The position numbers were made by a program, and so were the translations under genes. A stretch of 64,000 nt of DNA, from assembly GCA_001600615.1 (NCBI GenBank), contig BCKK01000007.1, positions 402,431-466,430 of the forward strand. Reading direction: 5' to 3'. The notes under the pieces were generated by a model, which ran no database searches, was not told where the DNA came from, and worked only from the letters and a program-made list of their open reading frames with translations. Shown here piece by piece: positions 23,393-33,095 of this stretch. The stretch is from Dioszegia crocea. Lineage: Eukaryota; Basidiomycota; Tremellomycetes; Tremellales; Bulleribasidiaceae. Every line of letters begins with the position of its first letter. The first letter of the stretch is position 1.

Positions 23393-25585
23393 ATGACCGC
23401 CCAGGGCGAAAGTCTGCTCACAGCGGCCGTTGAGCCCATGAAAGTATGGCTTGACCCTACCTTGCCCTCTCCACGCGATTTAATCACCCGCATAACAACA
23501 CACGGCGCCGAAATCTCTCTCGACCACAACGATCCCTCAACATCCATCCTTGTCCTTCACCCGTCCTCTGTTGACATATTCAACGAGTACTGCCACACAG
23601 CGTGGCTACGTCAACCCGGACGGTTGCGATATCAGCGGCTCCTGCGAGCTGGAGGTGTAGAAGAGTGGAAAAGAAAGGTGATTGTGACGGATGATTGGCC
23701 GAAGTTGTTGGACACTGGGCAGGTATTGGAGGAGGATGATTGGGCCGGGTGTCGCAAGGGCGGGTGAGTTATATTTTCCTAGCGAATATCTCTATAGCCT
23801 CTCAAGGCTCGTCGAGAAGCGGAGGAGTGATGCTTGTGGTATTTCGGACGGCTAGAGGCAATCTACAGTAACGCTGCTTAGGCCTCCCTTCACCTCCTCA
23901 TCACAGATCTGGTCTGGAAACGTGAAGGACCGTGTACAGATCAACTCTCAGTGCTGACAGCCAGTCCACCGGTGGATCCATCGTTACAACCTCGGCCCGC
24001 TCGACCGCGAATGCCCCCAGCCCAAGCCCCAGTCCAAATCCAAGCCCAAGCCCAAGCCCAGCCACCCACCCCACCCCAACCTGACTCTCATCACTCGACC
24101 CCCGAGCCAGCCGCACCCGCGCCTCAAGCCTCGAAGCCTACACGGTGGCAGCTGGTCGGGCAGACTCCTCCTCAAATACTCCACGGGCTTAGTTTCTACA
24201 TCACCAAGGGCCGACTAGGGCGAAAGCATACCATAACATACATAAGAGTGAGTGTTTCTTAAGATCCAGCTGATGTCAGTCAAGCGGCGGCAAAGTAGTG
24301 TCCAACGTGCAAAACGCGACACACGTACTCGCATCAACAGCCATACTCGCTGCGGCGCAGGAAACATCCATCATGATCGGCTCGGAAGGCGCTGAACAAG
24401 CCTGGTTTGTCGGATTTGACTGGATTGAGAATAGCTGGGAGAAGGGACAGCTGGAGAGGGAAAGCGATCTTGTCTGGGGAGGAGGTATACCAAAGCAGAT
24501 GACTGCACCATTGGACGAACCCCTGTCGTCTTGGTTGACGCCTGCTGCGCTAGGCCCGATCTTTACCGAAGTTCACAAGGCGAGATCAAAAGGTCGAAGT
24601 CGTTTCCAACTTGCAAAGGAGCTTGCAGATCAGGTATGTCCCAGGGGAGCTCGGCTGACGCTAGTATGAAGGTGTATACCGCAGTAGAACCTTTGAGACG
24701 CTGTACGAGCAATGGCGGAATGGCATGGGTTGTTTTGCTTCCTCCGATGAGAGCGAAACGTCGCCCGCGCCAGACCTCGAGAAGGTGCTCAGAGAGGCTC
24801 ACTTATTGAGTTTCCTGCCAAGTGCCGAGAAAATACCCAAATACTTGAACATGATCGTAAGTACACTACCTGCCAAGCTAATTGTAGAATCCGCAGTATT
24901 CGGAGCAGGTCTGGTCGACCATATACAAGACCTGGCTAGACTTCTCCGCTCCGTTCCAACTGAACCCTGCCGATGTCAACTACGGAAACTACATCTCCTC
25001 ATTCCCATCTTACATGCCGAAGATCAAGCGGGGCGTCTCACTAGTTGACATCTCTCGGCGCATGGCAGAAAAGGTGAGCCCAAACTGAACTTCGCTTACT
25101 TCAGTACGGCCCTTCCGGTCCTACCGCTTCAGACTTCCACGTCTACTTTGGAAATTGGCTACGCAGAGGCGATATCCCACCAGAACCTATAGCGCCAGCC
25201 CCGGCGCCAGGCCCGCCTGCGGGGCGCACAACGAGAAACGAGCTGGCAAGGATGTTTAAGGCGGATTTCGATTCCGAAAGTGTCCCTTCGAGTCAAGTGG
25301 CTGCAGCTTTGATCGGAAAGGTATGCCTTGTCCCTTCACGGCTGACAATAGACGTCCTTCAGTGCCAATACGATCGTACTCTATTTCGACGCTTGGCGAG
25401 CACACGAAGGTGTCTTTACGAGTGTCAAGGCTGAGATGGCATACACTGGGGGTGTAGGACCTGTGCACAAGCCCAGGGAATCAACGGAGGAGAGAAATAC
25501 AGCCAAGCGGGCAAGAGCCGTATCGGGTTTGGTATCTGCGCTGGAGGAGGAGAAAAGCAATGACAAGCGGGCGAGAAAAACTTGA
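23393..25585 (+). CDS. BRCT/Myb family protein, copy B (two BRCT-like domains, no Myb end)
   Basis: Exons 23,393-23,763, 23,965-24,247, 24,280-24,633, 24,665-24,856, 24,888-25,073, 25,105-25,320, 25,352-25,585 give 611 aa without interruption. The first BRCT-like domain ends D-D-W-A-G-C-R-K-G-G at the family's conserved intron. A Pro/Gln-rich linker (Q-A-Q-A-Q-A-Q) leads to a second BRCT-like domain (I-L-H-G-L-S-F-Y-I, G-G-K-V-V-S-N, F-D-W-I-E-N-S-W). Four helix-turn-helix-like modules follow (alpha, beta, gamma, alpha), then a Lys/Arg-rich tail. The terminal Myb of copies A, D and E is absent. Intron 1 is long (201 nt). Likely nuclear. BRCT domains usually bind phosphopeptides or mediate partner contacts; the ligand here is unknown. 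Confidence 0.8.
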
Positions 25586-25909
25586 TCGCGGATCGCAATG
25601 AGGTGAGTACAGCGCCGATGACTCGCTGACTTCAGCCAATATATGCCTCTAGCTCTCACGTAGCCAACCACCGACCAACTTACGCGGGTCATTGACGGGA
25701 TCTCTGCCCTCAAACCCCTTGCAAGTTGCCCCTCAGCGACGGGCACACTGCACGGTGAAGCCAGGGTCAGGCGTACTGGACCGGAGTGCAAAATCAGTGC
25801 TTGTTACACATCCCGCCCAGGGTCCATAGTAACCATCCGCAGCGTACCGAGCCGATGCATGAGTGATGGTGATTGCTACAGATTCCTCTTCTTTTCCTCG
25901 CGCCAGTCC
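25586..25909. other. Short gap with an unused intron-like signal
   Basis: Just after the copy B stop there is a good intron-like sequence (GTGAGT donor near 25,602, CTGACTTCAG acceptor near 25,635). It may be a spliced 3' UTR or a remnant of the lost Myb exon. No coding frame continues from it. Confidence 0.35.
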
Positions 25910-26403
25910 TCACAACGATCCACCCATCCCCGCACCAGCCGCCATACGCTCTTTGCCCACCCGCGCAACGTAAGACTTTGACACCTGATCAAAAGCTGCC
26001 ATGTAGAGGTTCATACATCTTCCGAGGCATTGCTGCGGGTCAGCTATGGCCAGGATTACTTGACTATCGCCAAGGGAACATACCTCTTCTGAAGATGTCA
26101 ATGATGATGATGGCGTCTTGATACATTTCTCAAAGCACTACAGATTAGCTTTAATATAGCCTAGTCTTACATTCTCATTCATCTTTGTAATCAACTGTTG
26201 AGCATTCGCCATTGCCAACTATCCCATCAGCACTATCTCCACGAGGTACAGAAAACATACCTCTTGTTGGATCTGCTGCTTCATTTGCTCCTTCCGGGCA
26301 TTCATGTCTGTCAATCAGCCAAAAGTTTCCACAGCCCCATTCCAAGCTCACCGGTCGATCCACCCGCTCCCGAGCTGCTGGCGTTGCTAAAGAATGAAGA
26401 CAT
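25910..26403 (-). CDS. TIM13: Mitochondrial import chaperone Tim13
   Basis: Small TIM chaperone of the intermembrane space; with Tim8 it escorts hydrophobic precursors to the inner-membrane machinery. Five exons (26,352-26,403, 26,261-26,307, 26,171-26,218, 26,084-26,134, 25,910-26,032) give 106 aa. The twin CX3C signature is complete: C-F-E-K-C in exon 4 and C-L-G-R-C in exon 5, followed by N-L-Y-M-A-A-F and V-S-K-S-Y-V-A-R, which fits Tim13 better than Tim8, 9 or 10. There is no cleavable presequence, as usual for this family. It is divergent from the mitochondrial gene at 26,509, with only about 105 bp between starts, so the two probably share a promoter. Confidence 0.95.
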
Positions 26404-26508
26404 GTTGTATGGTGAGAATGTATGATGTCAAGAGGAGGATGAACTTTTTGGGTGGCGGAACCAATCCGGTGGAGGCAACATCTTCTATCGATGATACATC
26501 CATCTATG

Positions 26509-27969
26509 ATGAGCCGTCAGCCCTACCGCCTAGCCCTCAGGGCCCTCTCCCGTCCCCTAGCTCCTCATGCTGCGCTCCAACGGCCCCTCCGATTCGCATC
26601 ATCGGTCCCGTCCCCTCGCTCATCCCTTCCCCCCATGCCCCCCGATATGCCCCGGGAGAACTATGCCGAGCCAACCCTCTACACCCTCTCTTACCTCTCC
26701 CGCATCATCCGCTTGCTCCTCTACTCTGCCCTTGGAATATCCGGCGCGGGTCTGATCGGGTTCGAGGGTCTACACCTATACATCGAACATCGCCTAATGG
26801 CCACTCCCTCCGGTCCGCCAGAGGATGAATATGGATGGTCGACCGAGAATGTCTCTTGGACAGGTCGGAATGGAGGAACGGACCCCCGTCTGGGTTGGAA
26901 AGCGCGACATGCACTAAGAGGCGCGTGGATATGTCAAGAATGGGGAGCAGGAGGTCCAGCGGGGAGTATCGGCCGCAGTATCCATCCTGGACCTCGGTCA
27001 GGAACGGGAGTGGAGGTGAATAAGGTGGATAGGGGTTATGAGCTTGCGGAGGAGTATATCGATCTGGCAATTGGCGAGGCGGAAAAGAGGGGGATAGTAT
27101 TCCCTGGTCAAGGCAAGGCGGATCAGACGGCGGTGGATTTGCTCTTGCTCAAAGCTGGCGTGTTGGAGAGATTGGCCACAGAGCAGAGTCTTCTACAGGC
27201 CAAGAGGGTCTATCAGGACGTACTGGATAGTCTGCCAGAGACGGAAGTGGCGAGGAATGTGAAGCTGTCTGGGAAGATTGGGGATTTGGCACAGAGGACA
27301 GGAGGGGATGGGAAGGGTTGGTGGGCTGCCGGATTACAGCGTGCGGGGATACAACTACCCTCTGAAACCAAAGAGGGTTGGTTTGCAAAGACCGATACTC
27401 CACCTACATCAATCACACTCCCTCCCCCTGTGCTACGCGCTGTGATCGGTCTACTCATTTCGACCGAAGCAAACCTTGCGACTTCAGCGCAATACGCCGA
27501 ATCTGCTAAAATCCAATCATACGCCTTATCACTTCTACCTCCACCTTCATCCTCCCTCGATCCCTCAGCGGCCTTACAAGATATATGGCTATCCCATCGA
27601 AAAGCCCTCATCACTCTTCATTCCGCTTCCGTCTCACACGCTCGTAAACTCCCAGACGCAGCGATTGAATCATCTACCGCTGCTGCCGCGCTCATCGAAA
27701 CTGTCATTCCTCGAATTCCCTCCCCACCCATCTCTAGCTCCCTAAACCCCTCGGCCAAACTCCTAGCGCGCGATGCACAATCCCTCGCGGCCGAGGCGAA
27801 CTTTACGCGTGGCGTCTTGCTTGAGAGAAAGGCGGATTTGGAGACAGCCGGAGAGTGCTTTGAACGGGCGATGGGTCATGCCGGTGAGAGGGGAGCAGAA
27901 TGGGATAGGTACTGGAAGGCATTTGCTAGAGTTAGAGAAAAGCTAGAGAAGCAGAGGGGTGTAGCGTAA
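26509..27969 (+). CDS. Mitochondrial inner-membrane TPR-like protein (possibly Mgr3-like)
   Basis: Single-exon gene. The start at 26,509 (M-S-R-Q-P-Y-R-L) gives 486 aa with a classical Arg/Ala/Ser-rich presequence; an upstream in-frame ATG at 26,452 is possible. A membrane segment (about residues 70-90, L-L-L-Y-S-A-L-G-I-S-G-A-G-L) precedes a helical region with TPR-like A/L/Y spacing (Y-E-L-A-E-E-Y-I-D-L-A-I-G-E-A) and a last repeat near the C-terminus (A-G-E-C-F-E-R-A-M-G-H-A). One membrane helix followed by TPR-like helices matches Mgr3, an adaptor of the i-AAA protease, but no specific signature proves it. A different TPR-type mitochondrial protein is the alternative. Confidence 0.7.
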   Translation: MSRQPYRLALRALSRPLAPHAALQRPLRFASSVPSPRSSLPPMPPDMPRENYAEPTLYTLSYLSRIIRLLLYSALGISGAGLIGFEGLHLYIEHRLMATPSGPPEDEYGWSTENVSWTGRNGGTDPRLGWKARHALRGAWICQEWGAGGPAGSIGRSIHPGPRSGTGVEVNKVDRGYELAEEYIDLAIGEAEKRGIVFPGQGKADQTAVDLLLLKAGVLERLATEQSLLQAKRVYQDVLDSLPETEVARNVKLSGKIGDLAQRTGGDGKGWWAAGLQRAGIQLPSETKEGWFAKTDTPPTSITLPPPVLRAVIGLLISTEANLATSAQYAESAKIQSYALSLLPPPSSSLDPSAALQDIWLSHRKALITLHSASVSHARKLPDAAIESSTAAAALIETVIPRIPSPPISSSLNPSAKLLARDAQSLAAEANFTRGVLLERKADLETAGECFERAMGHAGERGAEWDRYWKAFARVREKLEKQRGVA

Positions 27970-28119
27970 ATTAGACATTAGCTATACTCGAGATTGACAG
28001 CCTTTGATCAACATGACGGGGAACATCAAAGGATTCGATCAGACACAGGGGATTGAGGTCTTGAGGTACTGCATGGTGGTCGGGCGATTGTACACTGGGT
28101 GACCGAATGACAACATCAA

Positions 28120-29301
28120 ATGCTACACAAATACATCAGTGCGCTTTACTTACTCCACCTCGTCCTCGCTTTAGATGTACATGTTCGAACGATCAATGAA
28201 AGCCCGCCCGTGCCGGTAGTGACGGTGGCTGCAACTGTGACAGTCACCGCTAGCCCTACCCAATGTAAGCGTCACTCAAGAACACAGCTGACCCACAGGC
28301 CCGCCTGGCCCATCTCCGGTTGCCCCGCCTCCGAACGCACCGGGTGCGGGAGATCCACATGTTGCCGTTCAGCCAGTAGTCACTCCCTCAGCTAGCGGAG
28401 TAACATCCGCCCTCGCTACTACCAGTCTGTCAAGCTCATCCATTGTCAACACCCCTGCGTCAGAGGCCTCACCTACAGTATCCTCCACCACCAAAGTCAT
28501 CGGCATCGCCATTCGCCCCGGCATCACCATTGCCGATTTTGAAGAGTACAATAAAGACACACCTGAGGCTGTACCTAGCCCAGCCGTGTTTGGCCCAGTG
28601 TCCGCCGAGACCAAGAAGCAGTATCCTGTAAGAGTGGCGGCAAACGGCACCATCATCGACGCGCGCAGACTGAACTTATCGTGGCGAGATGGTCAATCTA
28701 TCCAAACGCAGAATGTAAGTCTGCCCGTATGACCGCGCTGATATCCAGTGCGGAGTTGAAGGTAAACCGGGGACATCCGAATGTACGATGGTTCTTTCAG
28801 TTCCTGCAGCCGGCGCGTCAGTCACCTGGGCCATGTCACCAAACCCCTGTGGCGATTTCAACCTAAATTGTAAACCTGTACAGTCTGCCCCGCCCAAGAT
28901 CAGCCTCGTTATCGATCCCAAAATCAATCTGGTCAATTTCGCCCATTACAATCAGTCCACTGGTATTGCCAGTCCTGCTGCAAACCACCAGAGCCCGAAT
29001 GGCCAACCATACATTATGGCCCTTCAAGGATTAGGACCGCCGCAAGGGTCGACAACTGCAGACGTGGTGTGTAATATCGAGTACAAGGAGGGCACAGGTG
29101 AAGTGAAGAAACAAAGCGTGAGTTGTGTTGTCACGATCCGGGCCTAATTCCCAGTGTAAATTGATCCGAAGTGTCAAAGACGTCGAGCAAAAAGCCGACG
29201 CAATCTTTGTGCTCCAAGCGGTGGCTGGCGCGGATCATATACCAATCAAAGATAGCGCTGGAGTGACCGTCGTGTGTGTGAATGGCGAAATCTCAAGGTA
29301 G
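28120..29301 (+). CDS. Secreted or wall-associated Ser/Thr/Pro-rich hypothetical protein
   Basis: Exons 28,120-28,264, 28,299-28,714, 28,749-29,117, 29,155-29,301 encode 358 aa. A signal peptide (L-Y-L-L-H-L-V-L-A-L) is followed by a T-V-T-V-T-A tract, a Pro-rich hinge and a Ser/Thr-rich stretch likely to be O-glycosylated. The C-terminal half holds a few cysteines (around C-G-V-E-G-K, E-C-T-M, N-P-C-G-D, L-N-C-K) suited to disulphides. No GPI signal is obvious. No known domain was recognised. Confidence 0.75.
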
Positions 29302-29441
29302 GACGTCGTGGTGGATCGTTGAATCCTGTAAATTAGGTAGAACGCCCAAGGTGAGAGATTCTGTAGGTCGAAATTAGTCCAGACGTAATTCCCGTGGCAA
29401 GGCGAATCTGCTATGCCCAATCCATGCGCATCATCCTATCC

Positions 29442-29938
29442 CTATGAACTCTCCGACTTGCGCGCCTCCCGGATCGCCTTGTTGGTACCGTTGGAAGCGA
29501 ATCGGGCGTTACGACGGAACTGAGGATTAGCACAATTCCGGTATAATTTTGGCCCGGTCTGCGTTCCCCTCATCCCGTCCATGTCTTCTCACACGAGCCA
29601 CCTTCTCTCCCCGTCCAACTGTACTCCTTTTCCATCCAGCATTGCCCCAGCCAAAATTTCGCCAGCATTTCCGCTTCTCCGCTATCGGACGTCCATTTCC
29701 CTGCTGAGACTCCACCTCTGCCGCCTAGCCCAGGAATCTCCCAACTATCCCATCTTCTGCTTTAGATGAAAGCTCACCTTGGGGTCAACACCCTTCATCG
29801 AGGGGTGACGAGCGGAGGCAACACGCTTGATGCCGTTCCTGTGCGCTGAAGAATCAGCATTTCCCCCTGTGTCCACTTCTCGAAAGACGCACCCTTCTTG
29901 TTCTGGTTGTGGTTGGTGTGGTTCTTGGACTTGGACAT
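29442..29938 (-). CDS. RPL29: 60S ribosomal protein eL29
   Basis: Exons 29,893-29,938, 29,778-29,845 and 29,442-29,519 give 63 aa, the normal size for eL29. The N-terminus M-S-K-S-K-N-H-T-N-H-N-Q-N-K-K is diagnostic, then A-H-R-N-G-I-K, H-P-S-M-K-G-V-D-P-K and F-R-R-N-A-R-F. Intron 2 is long (258 nt) for this genome, as is common in ribosomal protein genes. Faces the protein kinase gene across about 560 bp. Confidence 0.96.
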
Positions 29939-30496
29939 CGCGACGCTGTCTAGTCAGTAAAGTTCTTCGAGCCGGCGGTTCGTCCTGAATCCCTCCATAT
30001 CCATCTCCTCCAAATTTCGAGCAATTCCATCCCATCTTTTCCGTGCACATTCCGTCGATTCTACGCTTTCCTGGCGCACCAACAACGGCGAAGATAGCTT
30101 ACGTGGATGTGTTTTGTGTAGATGAAGGCTAGAGAAGAGATCCACAAGCTTGAATTGAAGGAATTTCGGAGCGGGCGCCGCGGGAATTTCGAGTGTGGCA
30201 CTTTGGCCACGATCTGACGTGGCATATTGAGCTGAACGGGTGGCGGTATCACACCAGTACTAAGCCTCTCTGCCCGCCTCTCAGCGCCCATGCATGATAT
30301 CTTGGGCCTGGAAACCGACGGGAAGCGACCCATAAAGAATCGTATGCATCCAACACTGCTGCAAGGGCAAATTGCAGCACCAATCCACCCACCAAACCCA
30401 CTAAAGAGGCAAATCCGGGGCAGTTCCGGGGCATTTGGGCCCCGGGGGTTTCCACTTCCCTTCAACAACCATGATTCTCTGTTGACACTATACGTT
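29939..30496. promoter_or_regulatory. Bidirectional intergenic region between RPL29 and kinase gene
   Basis: 558 bp separate the divergent starts of RPL29 and the kinase and must hold both promoters and leaders. An open frame continues upstream of the kinase start to 30,290, so a longer kinase N-terminus cannot be excluded. No individual element was identified. Confidence 0.5.
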
Positions 30497-32272
30497 ATGC
30501 TCGCAGCCAATAGCCCATCCTTCTTCTCAAGGCTGAATGTAGAGCGCTCAAAATCATACGATACAGGATCAGCAGACAATTCCGACACCGAAGCAGAAAG
30601 CAGCGAGGCAGGCGTCAGGCGGGCAGCGTCCCTCCGCGTTCCGTCCTCTCGCCGGCATGTCGACAGCGTGTCCTTCACTGCTGCCGGGGCGAATCTGTCC
30701 CCGAACCTACCTCTCGCCTCGCGGCATGCTTTATTCAGCCACCACAGAGTGGTCTCTTCCCCTGCCCCTGCTCCCATCCCCATCTCGCCGACCCCACCTT
30801 CACCTACCCTATCCAACTCATCCTCGGCCTTCTCACCAGCCTCGGCGTTTCTATCCCGCTTCTCGTCAAACGCCTCCCTGCGTCCTGCGTCATCATCCTC
30901 CACGCCAGACGGTCCCGGCGCGACCATCCTAGGCTATACCCTAGGCAAAGTCCTGGGCAGAGGCGGTTTCTCCGTAGTCCGCCTGGCGACCAACGTGCGA
31001 GGCGAGCAATTCGCATGCAAGATTGTCAAGCGGGATGATTTGTCTGATCGCTCGGGGTCACTGGAGAAGTTCCAAGAGGAAATACGGATTCTACAATCTT
31101 TACCCCGCCATCCATCCCTTCTCCCCCTGCTCGAGTTGGAACGCACAGACTACGCCACTTTTCTCATCACTCCCGCGCATCTCGGCGGTACCCTGCTGGA
31201 CGTGCTCAGACGGGAAGGCGGGTCAGACAGGACAGCGAGGAAATGGTTTCCTGGTGTGGTTGAAGCCGTAGCGGCGATGCACGAGGGATATGACGGATTC
31301 AAGGGAGGGATGGTTCATGGGGATCTCAAATTGGACAATTTTCTCGTCGACAACGAAGGCAAAGTCGTTGCGTGCGATTTTTACATGGCTCAAATCGTCG
31401 ACCCCACTCCCATCCCCCCACCTCGTCGACCGCGCGCTCGAGCTACCCTCCCTGCACAACTCGAACCGATCGGTCTACCCTCACACTATCCCTCTGCATC
31501 CCTACCCTACGCTCCACCCGAACTGCTCTCCCACCCACCACAACCTCCCTCACTCGCACAGGACATCTGGGCACTCGGCGTCGTACTCTACGCCTTCCTC
31601 ACTGGCAAACTCCCCTTTGTCGACGCGTTCGATCCACGCCTCCAAATGAAGATCCTTCGAGGTCAATGGGACGTTCCAGAGCATCTGGGCAAGGAGTGGT
31701 TGGAGGTTCTGCAAGGGTGTCTAGATGGAGACAGGTGTACCCGCTGGACTATTGACAGGGTGAAGAATAGTGATGCGGTCATTGGGTGGAAGGAGGTCAA
31801 GCAGAGAAGTCGGAGTCGGAGTAGGCGGAGGGTGGACGAATGGGCAGATCCACTCACCAGTCGTCCAAGGGACGCAAGGAGCGCTTCCAGGGGTGATAAC
31901 AGGGGCGGGGCACGACCGTCCAGATCGGGCAGTTCGTCCAGACTCGAACCGGACGAAGTCGGATTTGATCATCTCCACGTTCGGGGTAGATCCCCTCAGA
32001 TCACACCCGGCCTATCCTTCGCTAGGGAATCAAGACCTACCTCTACAATCAGAACACCCTCCGCGAACAGGGATCAGCCGAGATCGCGATCGAGAGGTCG
32101 ACCCATCCCATCCCTCGCACCTAGTCCTAGCGCTATCGCGCACAGTCCAACCAAAACCCTCGACGGACAGCGCAGCAGATCTCGTACGCCATGGGGCGAA
32201 GGCAGACTAGGCGTCGTCAATGAGGAAAGTGCCGAGCGGGAAATTGAGAGGGGGAGAAGAGGGCGCAGATGA
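30497..32272 (+). CDS. Serine/threonine protein kinase with DFG-to-DFY change
   Basis: Intronless, 591 aa from the ATG at 30,497 (660 aa from 30,290). A long Ser-rich N-terminus precedes the kinase domain: glycine loop G-R-G-G-F-S-V-V, catalytic lysine F-A-C-K-I, catalytic loop H-G-D-L-K-L-D-N, A-P-P-E and D-I-W-A-L-G-V-V. The magnesium-binding DFG is replaced by D-F-Y, and the catalytic loop has H-G-D rather than H-R-D. An extended Pro/Arg-rich insert lies between DFY and APPE. The C-terminus is rich in R-S repeats (S-R-S-R-S-R-R-R), like substrates of SR kinases. It may be related to fungal nutrient or stress kinases such as Prr1 or Nnk1, but assignment is not firm. Confidence 0.85.
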   Translation: MLAANSPSFFSRLNVERSKSYDTGSADNSDTEAESSEAGVRRAASLRVPSSRRHVDSVSFTAAGANLSPNLPLASRHALFSHHRVVSSPAPAPIPISPTPPSPTLSNSSSAFSPASAFLSRFSSNASLRPASSSSTPDGPGATILGYTLGKVLGRGGFSVVRLATNVRGEQFACKIVKRDDLSDRSGSLEKFQEEIRILQSLPRHPSLLPLLELERTDYATFLITPAHLGGTLLDVLRREGGSDRTARKWFPGVVEAVAAMHEGYDGFKGGMVHGDLKLDNFLVDNEGKVVACDFYMAQIVDPTPIPPPRRPRARATLPAQLEPIGLPSHYPSASLPYAPPELLSHPPQPPSLAQDIWALGVVLYAFLTGKLPFVDAFDPRLQMKILRGQWDVPEHLGKEWLEVLQGCLDGDRCTRWTIDRVKNSDAVIGWKEVKQRSRSRSRRRVDEWADPLTSRPRDARSASRGDNRGGARPSRSGSSSRLEPDEVGFDHLHVRGRSPQITPGLSFARESRPTSTIRTPSANRDQPRSRSRGRPIPSLAPSPSAIAHSPTKTLDGQRSRSRTPWGEGRLGVVNEESAEREIERGRRGRR

Positions 32273-33095
32273 GCAACAAGTGATCAGCGTGCGTTCTCGG
32301 TTTCGGATAGTTGCATCTGGTGCTGATTTACAGTGCCTCACTATACTGTATATAGCACTTGTCGACAAATAACATCGACCAAGCCAGAATCGGGCTGAGG
32401 ATAGAAATACTCTGGTGACGATCGGTATGTTTCTCGACATCGCTAGTCGGTGCTGACTTTACAGCAATGAGTCCTTCACATCATGCTCGCGCGAATCGCC
32501 TCTGCCAACGACTCCGGCAATCTCCGGAAGAGACACGGCCGTCCACACCGCCGGGATGTTCATCCTCCATCTCTGCCCAGGAGCCTCTCGCGATTGGGAC
32601 GTCGGAGGAAGTTGTGCATATGAATGCTCTGTCTGTTTGCCGCAAGCTGGCAATCTCGCCTCGAGCTCCGCATCGCATGACCTGGCCTACTATCCATCTA
32701 CTGACACAGAGTACACCACGGACATTCACTCCTCTGTCCATACCTCTCCTTCGTCCACTGCCAAGATCCCCTTGAGCCTGAATGCGGCAAATACCTCCTC
32801 GGTCAAGCGCTTCTACCGTCTCCATCTCCTCCACCCTCACGATCTCCAAGCCCTGACGCGGCGTTAACAGAGCGGTACCACCTCGGCCCTTATGCCCAGC
32901 CTTCGCGCCGAAACGAACGCCATCGTGCGGTATCTCGTCAACGTTTGTCCCCTGCCATGACATCCACCGCCTTCCCTCCCGATACAGTCTCAGATTCCAC
33001 CCTCCTGATCTTCGCAACAGGGCCGCTTATACCTGCGACTGCTGAAACAAGGGTTCCCTTTTCCTCTTCCTCACACCACCACCCACTTGCGTCCA
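32273..33095. other. Stretch with a possible short plus-strand exon
   Basis: Two strong acceptors (GCTGATTTACAG near 32,331 and GCTGACTTTACAG near 32,464) point to spliced plus-strand RNA. An open frame of about 400 nt follows the second one (to a TAA at about 32,868) and contains an E-S-F-T-S-C-S-R and a C-A-Y-E-C-S-V-C-L Cys pattern. Its upstream exon has stops, so a full gene could not be built. It could be a separate small gene or the spliced 3' end of the kinase transcript. Confidence 0.3.

Noticed and set aside
23951..24120. Gln/Ala/Pro repeat in copy B as a separate repeat element
   Set aside because: It is a coding low-complexity linker between two BRCT-like domains, in frame with both.
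30061..30927. 288-codon minus-strand frame opposite the kinase N-terminus
   Set aside because: No domain, and the plus-strand kinase is unambiguous; Ser codons leave the opposite strand open.
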